Origin: Dyella telluris
Lineage (GTDB): Bacteria > Pseudomonadota > Gammaproteobacteria > Xanthomonadales > Rhodanobacteraceae
Direction of reading: 5' to 3'
Length of the DNA: 64,000 nt
Assembly: GCF_014297575.1 (NCBI RefSeq)
Contig: NZ_CP060412.1
Location: 4,650,001-4,714,000, forward strand
Shown: piece by piece, positions 15,271-24,066 of the stretch
Layout of the letters: every line of letters begins with the position of its first letter
How positions within the stretch are numbered: position 1 is the first letter of the stretch
Notes under the pieces: model-generated
The model's database searches: none
Told to the model about the DNA's origin: nothing
The model's input: only the letters and a program-made list of their open reading frames with translations
Position numbers and translations under genes: made by a program

Positions 15271-15687
15271 ATGATGGAAAAGAAACATACGGGACAGTGC
15301 GCGTGCGGAAACGTGCAATTTGGGTTTGACGGCGATCCCGATTTTATCGCCGACTGCTATTGCAAGGATTGCCAGAAGGCCGGTGGCGGCGCCATGGCCA
15401 CGTTCTTTGCCATACCTGCCGACGATTTCACGGTTACCAGCGGCAAGCCACGGGCTTTCCACTATACGGCCAATTCCGGCAATGGTCTTGATCGAAACTT
15501 TTGTCCAGAGTGCGGAGCTCGACTGTTCACGAGCAACCTGGAAGGGTTTCCGGGCATGGTATTCGTGACGATCGGAAGCCTCGACAACGCCGCAGGTATC
15601 GCCCCGAAGCTGGAAATGTTCACGTCGCGGCGCTTGCCTTGGTTGCATGCACTGGATCTTCCGCAATTTCCCCAGATGCCATCCTGA
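15271..15687 (+). CDS. GFA/CENP-V family zinc protein
   Basis: The 138-aa protein has the zinc-binding pattern of the GFA family: GQCACGNV near the N-terminus, CYCKDCQKAGG, and RNFCPECGARLF. In the founding family member this fold spontaneously links glutathione and formaldehyde, but most members are uncharacterised small-thiol or carbonyl-handling proteins. CAGGAAACACG precedes the ATG. It is followed after 29 bases by an ABM-fold monooxygenase gene and preceded by a DJ-1 gene, a context of carbonyl stress. Confidence 0.88.
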   Translation: MMEKKHTGQCACGNVQFGFDGDPDFIADCYCKDCQKAGGGAMATFFAIPADDFTVTSGKPRAFHYTANSGNGLDRNFCPECGARLFTSNLEGFPGMVFVTIGSLDNAAGIAPKLEMFTSRRLPWLHALDLPQFPQMPS

Positions 15688-15716
15688 GCTTCCCGAACAT
15701 ATCAAGGAGATGCGTC

Positions 15717-16046
15717 ATGGCTGCCAGCGTAAAGGCGATCGCAGTGCTCACGGCCAAGGCAGGGTGCGAAGACGAACTCAAGGCGCTGTTGCATGGCATG
15801 GTTCAGCCTTCGCGGGCTGAGCCAGGCAACCTGCAATATGAACTATGGCGGGATGCTGAACACCCGGGCCGCTATGTGCTCGAAGAAAGCTATCGCGATT
15901 CTGACGCTGTTATCGAACACCGAGCGAGCGACCACTACAAGGCATATCTATCCCGGATCGGGGGCATGGCCGATCGATCGGTTATCGTGCTTGCTCCCGA
16001 GGATGTAGTGAATAACCAGGTGCAAAGCGGCCGGCCTGGCCGATAA
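15717..16046 (+). CDS. antibiotic biosynthesis monooxygenase (ABM) domain protein
   Basis: The 109-aa dimeric alpha-beta-barrel protein matches YgiN-type ABM sequences: KAIAVLTAKAGCEDELKALL, then S-R-A-E-P-G-N-L-Q-Y-E-L, then the conserved E-x-Y-x-D-x-D-A-V-x-x-H (LEESYRDSDAVIEH). These proteins oxidise quinol-like substrates without cofactors or act as heme- or stress-related proteins. AAGGAGA lies before the ATG. A diverged paralogue is at 22227. Confidence 0.9.
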   Translation: MAASVKAIAVLTAKAGCEDELKALLHGMVQPSRAEPGNLQYELWRDAEHPGRYVLEESYRDSDAVIEHRASDHYKAYLSRIGGMADRSVIVLAPEDVVNNQVQSGRPGR

Positions 16047-16082
16047 ATACTTCGCGAGTAGATCGAAGCGCCAGAAAGGAAT

Positions 16083-16104
16083 CCGCCCTCCTGCAGGAGG
16101 GCGG
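16083..16104. terminator. perfect palindrome, bidirectional terminator
   Basis: CCGCCCTCC-TGCA-GGAGGGCGG lies between the convergent ABM gene and the alpha/beta hydrolase gene. There is no T tract. Confidence 0.7.
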
Positions 16105-16143
16105 TGAGCTAAGCATCAGCGATGGCTGCCTTCGTGTTCGGTA

Positions 16144-16902
16144 TTACTGATGGGGGCCCTTCGCCGCCCGCTCGATGACCTGCACCACGACGTCCGGGTG
16201 AGACATATAGACCGCGTGGCTACTGCCTTTGACCTCCGTTACCTGGCTGTTGGCGCGCTTGTACATCCAGCGCTCCAGATCGGGATTGATCGCACGGTCA
16301 CTGCCGGAGACGATGCCCCAGCTCGGTTTGCTCCGCCATGCAGGCGTTGAAATGGCCGCGCCGAACGCCGTGGCCGCAGTCAGTACTTGCGACTGCGACA
16401 TGAATTTCGCCTTGTCTTTGGGAAGGTCGGCGCAGAAGTCGGCGGCAAATACGGCCGGATCCAGGTAGAGGTAGCCATCCGGGGTCTGCTTGATACCCTT
16501 GGATGCCGGCGGCATCTTGTTGATCAGGCTAAGCGTCGTCTCGCCCTTGTCGGGAAGGAACGCAGAAACATAGACCAGCGCAACCACCTTCGGGTCGTTG
16601 CCTGCCTCGGTGATGATTGAGCCTCCGTAGCTGTGGCCAACGAGCACGATGGGGCCGTCAAGGCTGGCCAGCGTGCGCTGCGTGGCCTTTACATCGTCCT
16701 CGAATGAAGTCTCAGGCTGCTGCACCACGGCGACCGTAAAGCCATCCTTTTCCAGTAGCTTGGTTACAGCTTCCCAGCCCGAACCGTCCGCAAACGCACC
16801 ATGCACAAGCACAACGTTCTTGACTGGAGCGGGCGGGTTGGCCGAAGCACCGCCAGCGGATGCGGCGAGTGCAAGCGAAAGCAACGTCATGGGCAACTTC
16901 AT
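16144..16902 (-). CDS. exported alpha/beta hydrolase
   Basis: The 252-aa protein has an N-terminal signal peptide (MKLPMTLLSLALAASAGGASA) and a compact hydrolase domain. The oxyanion region VVLVHGAFADGSGW is followed by the nucleophile elbow VGHSYGG and a late histidine in GSSHAVYMSHPD. The fold matches the short EstC/salicylate-esterase-like group found in many proteobacteria as secreted or periplasmic proteins of unknown substrate. AAGGACC sits 7 bases before the ATG at 16902, which supports this start over a longer frame. It is convergent with the ABM gene. Confidence 0.87.
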   Translation of the reverse strand: MKLPMTLLSLALAASAGGASANPPAPVKNVVLVHGAFADGSGWEAVTKLLEKDGFTVAVVQQPETSFEDDVKATQRTLASLDGPIVLVGHSYGGSIITEAGNDPKVVALVYVSAFLPDKGETTLSLINKMPPASKGIKQTPDGYLYLDPAVFAADFCADLPKDKAKFMSQSQVLTAATAFGAAISTPAWRSKPSWGIVSGSDRAINPDLERWMYKRANSQVTEVKGSSHAVYMSHPDVVVQVIERAAKGPHQ

Positions 16903-17502
16903 GATCAGGTCCTTTATCCACGTGGTTGGAAGGTAGTGACTACAATTCGCCCGACCATGGCACGATGTGCGGCGGCCACAGGGGAGGCAAGTGTGGGCAT
17001 CACACCGCCATGGGGCGAGTGCTCTTGGCGCTAGCCACATCACGTCGACGCAGGCGCCTGCCAGCTCGGTCATGTGCCAGTATTGATCGTGGCGTGGCGA
17101 TACTGCGGGAGCCTTGATAAGGCATTGGCAGTCCGTCCGTTGCGATCAACACGCGGCCCACACAGAGGTATTGTCTCGGGTCGCATTCAAGATCTATTGC
17201 ATGGGCAGTGCGTTTTTGCAGGATTCGCACGCGCCCAATCGTCGCCGATTGGAAAAAAATCGTCTCTGGCGTCGCGCGCCATTGCAGTTTCCGCGTGGGA
17301 ACGTGCGTGAATAACGGAAGCGCGCTTGCGCAATATTGAGCAGCCATCAAGCAAGATTTGCGCACGATGGGGCGGCACCAGGCCTTTAAGATCAAGACCT
17401 GGCCGTCGCATCACGCTGGATGTTCCCGTAAACCATTGCGGGCAACTTGCGCTTAACGTGACGAAAATCCGTTCCATGACGGAGTGTTAACTGTGAGGTG
17501 CC
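16903..17502. other. 600-base intergenic region
   Basis: It separates the hydrolase (minus) and the first AraC gene (plus) and must hold both promoters. Short frames on both strands have no recognisable protein and no ribosome binding site. The GC content drops locally around 17200-17350. GAGGTGCC at the right end is the ribosome binding site of the AraC gene. Confidence 0.5.
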
Positions 17503-18435
17503 ATGCAGTCGGCGTATTACACCAAGCAGATCGCGAAGCGCTTTCATTTGCCCGATGCAACCACGCTGGTATCGGGCGTGGCGGGCGTGTCTCCCATTCT
17601 GGCGTCGAGATTGTGTTGCGGGTCGATCGATCACGGTACCGTCGAATCACCGCCTTGCATTGATGCCTACACCATCCAGGTTGCGATGAAACCCGTTGCA
17701 TCCCTCGAACTTCGACTACAGGGAAGGAAGGTGTCAATGGATGGATTGCCGGAGGGCGGCATCGTTCTCTTGAGCCTTGAATGCAGCCCGGTCAAGACGT
17801 TTTACTCAGCATTCGACCTGGTACGTTTCGAAATGTCAAAAAGCGCCATCGACTCGCTTTCCTTGGCATCGGGTGAAAAGGTAATCGAAGGCCTGAGGCG
17901 CCCGCCGCCGGGCCATAAGGACCTCATTCTTTTTCGTTTGGCGCGGATGCTCTTGCCAAGCTTTTGCAGGACGGACGAGGTCGATTCACTTTTCATGGAC
18001 CAGGTTTCACTTGCGTTGCACTCGCACGTGGTGCGCACCTACGCTGGACCGCGTGACGATCCTCGTCCGCTCAAAAGCGGTCTGACATCCTTGCAGATAC
18101 GACGGGCATCCGAGTTCATCGAGGCCCATATGGCGAGCCGCCTTTTCATTACGGATCTGGCGCGCGAGTGCTGTGTTTCCACGAAGTATTTCGCGCGCGC
18201 GTTTCGGCGTACCTTCGGTATGCCTCCTTACCAGTGGCTTCAGGAGAGGCGAGTCGATCGAGCGCAACATTTTCTGCGAGTTCGCACCATGGATCTGCAG
18301 CAGATTGCTGTCGCGTGTGGATTCACAAGTCAGAGTCACTTTACGCGTGTCTTTGCGTCGATTACCGGATCGTCACCGGGCGCATGGCGACGATACATGC
18401 ATCATCATTCTCCTTTGCCACTGCGATGGCAGTAG
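17503..18435 (+). CDS. AraC-family transcriptional regulator
   Basis: The 310-aa protein has an unassigned N-terminal effector domain (about residues 1-200) and a C-terminal double helix-turn-helix from about residue 210 (RRASEFIEAHMASRLFITDLA, then STKYFARAFRRTFGMPPYQW, then IAVACGFTSQSHFTRVFASITGSSPGAWRR, given in segments). The final motif is the conserved AraC second HTH. A second, unrelated AraC gene starts 46 bases downstream, and an aldo/keto reductase gene follows. These two regulators probably control the redox genes at 19.6-25.3 kb. Confidence 0.9.
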   Translation: MQSAYYTKQIAKRFHLPDATTLVSGVAGVSPILASRLCCGSIDHGTVESPPCIDAYTIQVAMKPVASLELRLQGRKVSMDGLPEGGIVLLSLECSPVKTFYSAFDLVRFEMSKSAIDSLSLASGEKVIEGLRRPPPGHKDLILFRLARMLLPSFCRTDEVDSLFMDQVSLALHSHVVRTYAGPRDDPRPLKSGLTSLQIRRASEFIEAHMASRLFITDLARECCVSTKYFARAFRRTFGMPPYQWLQERRVDRAQHFLRVRTMDLQQIAVACGFTSQSHFTRVFASITGSSPGAWRRYMHHHSPLPLRWQ

Positions 18436-18481
18436 CGGGCGTTCCGCAACGACGCGACGCGATCGCGAATCAGATGCGCTG

Positions 18482-19546
18482 ATGGATGATTGCCAAATGC
18501 CCTACTGGTCGCACCAGATATATGACGTGCCGAGCCACCGTGGCGACCGTGTGATCGACAGCGGGGTGGGCCTTCAACTTGTAAGGATGTCCGGGAGTGA
18601 TCTCGCGCGGCATCCTCTGCGCTATCGCGGGGATATGGCCATATTGGTGGTCATTCCCTACGACGGGTGCTTGACGCTTAGGCTGGGTGCCGAAAAAACG
18701 GTCTGCATCGATGGTGACCGATCCGTGTGGCTGCTCGGTCTCGAGCGGGGCGTCGTGATTGATGGCAGTCACGATGCAGCGTTCATTGCCATGAAGGTCA
18801 CCTTGATTGCCCTGGAACGCCTGACTTTGAAGCGCGGCGTTAGGTTCGGCGGCTCTTCGGCGCCGACACGGTACCCTGCCGATTGTGCTCTTGAAAGCGC
18901 GATCGATGCACTGTGTGAGTACGCCTTCAGCGGTAACGAGGATGGCAAGGATAATCCCGTATTTTCCAGCGCTGTCGGAACAGCCATTCAGTATCACCTG
19001 TTACGTGGGTACGGGGGAATGGCATCGCAACATAACGACGCCGGAGGCGCGCTCGCGCCCTGGCAACTGAAGCTCGTCAAGGAGTGGGTCCTTGGCCATC
19101 TCGGGGTCAAGCCCAATGCGGCGACCCTGGCCCGAATGTGCGGAATATCCGTTTCGCATTTTCGCCGGGCGTTCCTGGTGAGCACAGGTACGACCTTGCA
19201 GCGGTGGATTGTCCAGCAGCGTGTGAAGCAGGTTTGTCGAGATCTGGTGGGGACGTGCCTGACAACGGCAGACGTTGCCCAGCGCTGGGGTTTCTCGGAC
19301 CAGAGCCATTTGACACGCAGTTTCGCGGCTGTGCTTGGTACGACACCCGCGCGTTGGCGTCGCGCACATCTTGCCGATGCCACGCGATTGACGACCGGCA
19401 GTTTGATTTCCGAGCCTTTGGCTCCGCATGAGAGCGCCTCATTCACCAAAGTACCCATGCCCTTCGCCTGGCTCCATGGCAGGGGGCCTTCACCATCGCG
19501 CATGGCTGAAGCACATGAACTCCCGTTTCAATTGCCGGGCGAATGA
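18482..19546 (+). CDS. AraC-family transcriptional regulator (tandem second copy)
   Basis: The 354-aa protein has an N-terminal cupin-like AraC-binding domain of the AraC_binding_2 type and a C-terminal AraC HTH pair at about residues 205-310 (NAATLARMCGISVSHFRRAF; TTADVAQRWGFSDQSHLTRSF). About 45 extra residues follow the HTH, which is unusual because most AraC proteins end there. The frame is open well upstream, inside the previous AraC gene, but the family-like sequence begins at MDDCQMPYWSHQIYD, so 18482 is used. Its ribosome binding site is weak and translation may be coupled to the previous gene. Confidence 0.85.
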   Translation: MDDCQMPYWSHQIYDVPSHRGDRVIDSGVGLQLVRMSGSDLARHPLRYRGDMAILVVIPYDGCLTLRLGAEKTVCIDGDRSVWLLGLERGVVIDGSHDAAFIAMKVTLIALERLTLKRGVRFGGSSAPTRYPADCALESAIDALCEYAFSGNEDGKDNPVFSSAVGTAIQYHLLRGYGGMASQHNDAGGALAPWQLKLVKEWVLGHLGVKPNAATLARMCGISVSHFRRAFLVSTGTTLQRWIVQQRVKQVCRDLVGTCLTTADVAQRWGFSDQSHLTRSFAAVLGTTPARWRRAHLADATRLTTGSLISEPLAPHESASFTKVPMPFAWLHGRGPSPSRMAEAHELPFQLPGE

Positions 19547-19598
19547 TTGCACCAGGCAGCCATCCATTCATCCACATACTTGACGACAGGAGATCGTG

Positions 19599-20612
19599 AT
19601 GAAGCTACGCAATGCACTGGTCAGCGGCCCACTTGGATTTGGCGCTGCTCCGCTTGGAAATATGTTCCGGAACATTTCCGATGAGGAAGCTCAGGCCACC
19701 CTTGACGCCGCATGGGATGCCGGCACCCGTTTCTACGATACGGCGCCTTTCTACGGCGCAGGCCTTTCGGAGGTCCGCCTTGGCGCTATGCTTTCGCAGC
19801 ATCGGCGGGACGACTACATACTGAGCACCAAGGTCGGTCGATTGGTGCTGGATGAACTAGAGAGCAGCCCTCCCGAATTTGGTGAAAAGGGAGACATCTT
19901 CCGGTACGGTCGTCGAAACCGAGTGGTGCACGATTACAGTGGGGATGGCACGTTACGGTCCATTGAGGACAGCTTGGAGCGGCTGCGGCTCGATCGCATC
20001 GATTTTGTGTGGGTGCACGATATCGCGCAGGACTTCTACGGGGACGATTGGCTGGCCCGCTTCGAGGAGGCGCGCAAAGGCGCCTTCGTGGTATTGAGTA
20101 GGCTGCGTGACGAGGGCGTAATCAAGGGCTGGGGATTGGGCGTCAACAAGGTCCAGCCTGTCGAGATTCTGCTCGATCTTTCCGAAGCACGACCGGATGC
20201 GACGCTGCTGGCGGGCCGGTATTCGTTACTGGATCACGAGCTGGCACTGCAACGCCTGATGCCTGCCGCTGCTGCACAAGGCGTGGATATCGTGGTGGGC
20301 GGACCTTATAGCTCGGGTGTGTTGGTGGGCGGCGAGCATTTTGAATATGGTGCCGTGCCGCCGCACGTCGCCGCGAAAGTGGAAACGATCCGCACCTTAT
20401 GTGCCAGCTTTGGCGTGCCCGTTAAAGCGGCAGCACTCCAGTTTTCGCTTGCGCATCCGGCGTCCGCAGCAGTGATTCCAGGCGCCAGCAAACCTGAGCG
20501 CATCCGGGAAGACCACGCGGCGCTTAGAACCCTCATTCCAGCGGACTTCTGGCATGAGCTTCGCCGTCAGGGCGTCGTTTCTCCCGACGCACCGTTACCC
20601 GTCGATCGATAG
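19599..20612 (+). CDS. aldo/keto reductase
   Basis: The 337-aa protein is a (beta/alpha)8 NAD(P)H-dependent oxidoreductase. It shows GFGAAPLGN at the start, the catalytic pattern RFYDTAPFYGAGLSEVRLG (Asp and Tyr of the tetrad), STKVGRL (Lys), and DFVWVHD (His). A late VIPGASKPERIRED corresponds to the NADP phosphate-binding segment. It resembles the D-threo-aldose or pyridoxal 4-dehydrogenase group. CAGGAGAT lies 6 bases before ATG 19599. It sits between AraC regulators and the wHTH-NTPase gene in a compact plus-strand run. Confidence 0.92.
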   Translation: MKLRNALVSGPLGFGAAPLGNMFRNISDEEAQATLDAAWDAGTRFYDTAPFYGAGLSEVRLGAMLSQHRRDDYILSTKVGRLVLDELESSPPEFGEKGDIFRYGRRNRVVHDYSGDGTLRSIEDSLERLRLDRIDFVWVHDIAQDFYGDDWLARFEEARKGAFVVLSRLRDEGVIKGWGLGVNKVQPVEILLDLSEARPDATLLAGRYSLLDHELALQRLMPAAAAQGVDIVVGGPYSSGVLVGGEHFEYGAVPPHVAAKVETIRTLCASFGVPVKAAALQFSLAHPASAAVIPGASKPERIREDHAALRTLIPADFWHELRRQGVVSPDAPLPVDR

Positions 20613-20624
20613 TAGAGGACAGCC

Positions 20625-22223
20625 ATGGCTAGCTCGGCATCCCGCATTCAACAGGGCGTTGCGGACGTTCGCGATGAGGGCGCCGGGGCCGTAAACAACG
20701 TCACTCCCCTCGTTAACCCGCACGTGTCGATGCCTCGTCCGCCATCCACTGGACGGAAATTTGAATTTGGTCCGTTCGTCTATCTTCCCGAGCAACAAAG
20801 GTTGCTGCGTGGCGAAGCGACGGTGGCGCTGGGCAATCGCGCCATGGACGTGCTGAGCGCCCTGGTGGAGCGACCCGGGGAAGTACTGTCCAAGGACGAG
20901 CTCATGGCGCGCGTCTGGCCAACCACCATCGTTGAGGAAGGCAATCTCAAGGTGCATGTCGCTGCCTTGAGGCGCGCGTTGCACGATGGACTACAAGACC
21001 AGAACTATATCGCGACGGTGGTAGGGCGCGGCTACCGATTCGTGGCGCCAGTGCTGTGTAGTCGCGCCAGCCACGATGCCGGCACGACTACGACACCTAC
21101 GGATGCCTCAAGCACTGCGCAATCGTTGCGTCCAGCGTCCGCCTCCGTCATCGGTCGTGCGGATTTGATTGAAGATGTCATTGGCCAGCTGCCATCCAAA
21201 AGACTGATTTCGCTGGTCGGCCCGGGCGGCGTCGGCAAAACGGTGGTGGCGCGCGCGATATCCGAGGAGTTGACGAGCCGGCAGCGCATGGACGCGGCAT
21301 TTGTCGATCTGTCTTCCATCACCGACGAGCGACTTGCCATAAGTGCCATTGTGCAGTCGGCCGGACTTCTGCTGCACCCTGTCCACGCCCGATTGTCGCT
21401 CTTGAACCAGATTCGCGACCGGTCCATGCTGCTGGTGCTGGATGGGTGCGAGGGGCTACTGCACACAGTCGCCTCGTTCGTGGAAAAAGTCGTCGCTCTG
21501 GCTGCCGGCGTCATGGTGCTGGTCACCAGTCGCGAGCCGTTGTTGGTTCGTGGCGAGCACGTGCTACGCATGCGACCGTTGTCGCTACCCAGCGCTGGCG
21601 GGGATTTCACGCTGGCGGATATCTTGCGTCATCCTGCTGCAGAGCTTTTTGTGGTGCGGGCGCGGGCTGCGCGTCTGGACCTTCCTCTGCGCGACAGCGA
21701 AGCACAAGCCATTTCGCGTATCTGCCGACGCCTGGATGGTTTGCCGCTGGCCATTGAACTGGCAGCCGGTCGAGTTGATGCCTTCGGTATCCATGAACTG
21801 GAGCGGATTCTTGATGACGGCTTGGAGCTGCTGAACCAGGGGTGGCGCACGGCACCGGGGCGTCACCAGACCCTTGAGGCCATCACAGACTGGAGCTACC
21901 AATTCCTCAGCCCGCCGGAGCAGGCGTTGTTAGGTCGCCTGTCGGTGTTTCCATGGACATTCACGCTTGCCGCAGCAGAGAGTATCGCGGGCGGGCAGGG
22001 TGTGGATGCCGTAGCCACTGCGGGCTTGTTGGCCAACCTGGTTGCAAAGTCACTTGTGATGGCTGAAACAAGTTCTCGCCCCGCGGTCTATCGCCTGCTG
22101 GAGACCACGCGTTGCTACGCGCTCAAGCGGCTCGAGGACGAGCATGAAAGTGGCCTCTATCAGGCGCGCTACGCCGACTATTGCCGGCAGGACCGGGTTG
22201 GCGTTGCCAGCGACGAGAGTTGA
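20625..22223 (+). CDS. winged-helix regulator with AAA/NB-ARC-like ATPase domain, lacking the usual TPR part
   Basis: The 532-aa protein has an OmpR-type winged helix at about residues 45-145 (FEFGPFVYLPEQQRLLRG; then VLSKDELMARVWP and GRGYRFVAP). It also has an STAND-type ATPase with Walker A GPGGVGKT near residue 202, Walker B LLVLDGCE, and the later DGLPLAIELAAGR motif. Relatives in proteobacteria usually run to about 900 aa with a TPR sensor region. This one stops after the ATPase and a short helical part. It may use a separate sensor or be a shortened but functional form. It starts 12 bases after the aldo/keto reductase gene and ends 3 bases before an ABM gene. Confidence 0.85.
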   Translation: MASSASRIQQGVADVRDEGAGAVNNVTPLVNPHVSMPRPPSTGRKFEFGPFVYLPEQQRLLRGEATVALGNRAMDVLSALVERPGEVLSKDELMARVWPTTIVEEGNLKVHVAALRRALHDGLQDQNYIATVVGRGYRFVAPVLCSRASHDAGTTTTPTDASSTAQSLRPASASVIGRADLIEDVIGQLPSKRLISLVGPGGVGKTVVARAISEELTSRQRMDAAFVDLSSITDERLAISAIVQSAGLLLHPVHARLSLLNQIRDRSMLLVLDGCEGLLHTVASFVEKVVALAAGVMVLVTSREPLLVRGEHVLRMRPLSLPSAGGDFTLADILRHPAAELFVVRARAARLDLPLRDSEAQAISRICRRLDGLPLAIELAAGRVDAFGIHELERILDDGLELLNQGWRTAPGRHQTLEAITDWSYQFLSPPEQALLGRLSVFPWTFTLAAAESIAGGQGVDAVATAGLLANLVAKSLVMAETSSRPAVYRLLETTRCYALKRLEDEHESGLYQARYADYCRQDRVGVASDES

Positions 22224-22226
22224 AAC

Positions 22227-22532
22227 ATGAGGCCTGAGGACACCAGCGTGAAGATCATTAGCATCCTGGCGGCCAAACCAGGCAAGCGGAAAGAGTTGGA
22301 GAGGCTATTGCGCTGCGTGGCGAAGATGGGACGCTCTGAGCCGGGGAATTTCCACTACAACGTCTGGCAGGACCCTGCAGACCCCAACGTGTTCCTGCTC
22401 GACGAGCTGTACCTGGACGACGAAGCCAAGGCGGCGCACCAGTGCTCGGCGCACGCGGCATCGCTGATGTCGCGTATCGCCGACGTGTCCGCCTTTACTA
22501 CGATGGTGGTTCAGGCAGTCGATGTCACCTAG
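22227..22532 (+). CDS. antibiotic biosynthesis monooxygenase (ABM) domain protein, second copy
   Basis: The 101-aa YgiN-like protein reads VKIISILAAKPGKRKELERLL, then S-E-P-G-N-F-H-Y-N-V, then L-L-D-E-L-Y-L-D-D-E-A-K-A-A-H. The layout is the same as in the gene at 15717, but sequence identity is low. It is probably a cofactor-independent quinol monooxygenase or a heat-stable stress protein. It is packed directly behind the wHTH-NTPase gene and ahead of an old yellow enzyme gene, which suggests one transcript. Confidence 0.85.
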   Translation: MRPEDTSVKIISILAAKPGKRKELERLLRCVAKMGRSEPGNFHYNVWQDPADPNVFLLDELYLDDEAKAAHQCSAHAASLMSRIADVSAFTTMVVQAVDVT

Positions 22533-22636
22533 ACCACATCGCGGTCTTCTGGGGCCGGCGGTTGCTGGCAGCCCACCTGTAAAAACTTGCTAACACATGG
22601 TTCGTCCATGCCCCATCATCCTTCGGAGTTGTGATC

Positions 22637-23725
22637 ATGAGCAAGACAACCTTGTTTTCCAAAGGAAAAGTCGGTGCCATCGACGTTGCCAACCGCATCG
22701 CCATGGCTCCGCTCACGCGCTCAAGGTCGGGCATGGATGGCGTGCAGTCTCCGCTGGCCATCGAGTACTACCGGCAGCGCGCCTCCGCCGGACTGATTGT
22801 CACCGAGGCCACGAATATCTCGCAGCAGGCACGCGGGTACGCTTACACGCCTGGTATCTACACCGGCGCCCAGGTCGAGGCATGGGCGCCCGTGACCAGG
22901 GCGGTGCATGACGCTGGCGGACGCATCGTGGTGCAGCTTTGGCACGTCGGGCGCATGTCCCACACCAGTCTGCAAGCAGGTGGCGGCAGTCCGGTGGCGC
23001 CTTCGGCGATTCAGGGTGGTGACGAAATTTTCACCGAATCGGGGCCCGCGAGGCCTTCCATGCCAAGGGCACTGCGTATCGACGAAATCCCGGGCATCAT
23101 CCAGGATTACCGGCATGCGGGCCAGCTCGCCAAGGACGCCGGCTTTGACGGCGTCGAAATCCACTCTGCCAATTGTTACCTGCTTGAGCAATTCATCCGC
23201 GACAGCACCAACCAGCGTACCGATGCCTATGGTGGTTCGGTGCAGAACCGCACACGACTGGTTGTGGAGGTTGCCAACGCCATCTGCGAAGCCTGGGAAA
23301 GTGATCGCGTCGGTATTCGACTTTCGCCGATCACTCATGCCGTGGGTGATACGCCGCTCGACAGCGACCCGCAGTCAACCTACGGCTACCTGGCGGAACA
23401 GCTCGGCAAAATGAAGCTAGCCTACCTTCATTGCGTCGAAGGGCAGACACGCGGGGAGAACGCCTCCGATGCGTTCGATTTCAAGGCGTTGCATGCGGCT
23501 TTTGGTGGAACTTACATGGCCAACAACAGCTACAACCGCGAACTGGCGTCGCGGGCCATCGAGAGCGGACATGCGGATATCATTGCTTTTGGTCGTCCGT
23601 TTATCGGCAATCCGGATCTCGTATCGCGCCTGCAGCACGACTATCAATGCGTCGATGCCCCGACGGACACCTACTACGGCGGTGGCGCCAAGGGGTACGT
23701 CGATTTCCCACCCTACACCACCTAG
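22637..23725 (+). CDS. alkene reductase, classical old yellow enzyme (NemA/XenB-like)
   Basis: The 362-aa FMN enzyme has an N-terminal NRIAMAPLTRSR, the WHVGRMSH loop, the substrate-anchoring H-S-A-N in VEIHSANCYLLEQF, TNQRTDAYGGS, and the C-terminal IIAFGRPFIGNPDL phosphate clamp. The classical HxxN pair separates it from the YqjM-type copy at 4243-5361. It reduces alpha,beta-unsaturated carbonyls and nitro compounds with NADPH. ATG 22637 is preferred. An in-frame GTG six bases upstream is possible. It is probably induced together with the aldo/keto reductase and MFS genes by the AraC regulators. Confidence 0.93.
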   Translation: MSKTTLFSKGKVGAIDVANRIAMAPLTRSRSGMDGVQSPLAIEYYRQRASAGLIVTEATNISQQARGYAYTPGIYTGAQVEAWAPVTRAVHDAGGRIVVQLWHVGRMSHTSLQAGGGSPVAPSAIQGGDEIFTESGPARPSMPRALRIDEIPGIIQDYRHAGQLAKDAGFDGVEIHSANCYLLEQFIRDSTNQRTDAYGGSVQNRTRLVVEVANAICEAWESDRVGIRLSPITHAVGDTPLDSDPQSTYGYLAEQLGKMKLAYLHCVEGQTRGENASDAFDFKALHAAFGGTYMANNSYNRELASRAIESGHADIIAFGRPFIGNPDLVSRLQHDYQCVDAPTDTYYGGGAKGYVDFPPYTT

Positions 23726-24066
23726 TGCAACGGGCTGGTCTCGCGATCCGATGCAGCAGAAGCCGATCCAGTTGCGCCAAGACACCATCTCCTGGTGGCT
23801 ATTCAGCAGATGATCGGTCTGCGCAAGGGCGACGACCGCCTGCAGCAGTTGCGTCAGATACGCCGCTTCAGCGCCTAGTTGGCGTGCGAGGCTGATGCCA
23901 GCGAGCAGGCGGGTAAAGAAGGAGCAAGGGTCGTCCACGCGCATGCCTGTGGGCATCACAGCCACATGTGATTTCACCACGTTTAACCTGTGTCGAAGCT
24001 CATGCGCAGCCAAAATCACATGACGGTCTGAGCTGATCGCCAGACAGGCAGGCAGCAAACGGAGCG
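23726..24066. other. 341-base intergenic region
   Basis: It lies between the alkene reductase and MFS genes. A minus-strand open frame crosses it and extends as a shadow into the reductase gene. No protein family or ribosome binding site supports it. It probably holds the MFS promoter. ACGGAG is the ribosome binding site at its right end. Confidence 0.45.

Noticed and set aside
23417..24058. 213-aa minus-strand frame after the alkene reductase
   Set aside because: Two thirds are antisense to the reductase gene. The remaining part has no family, start signal or ribosome binding site.
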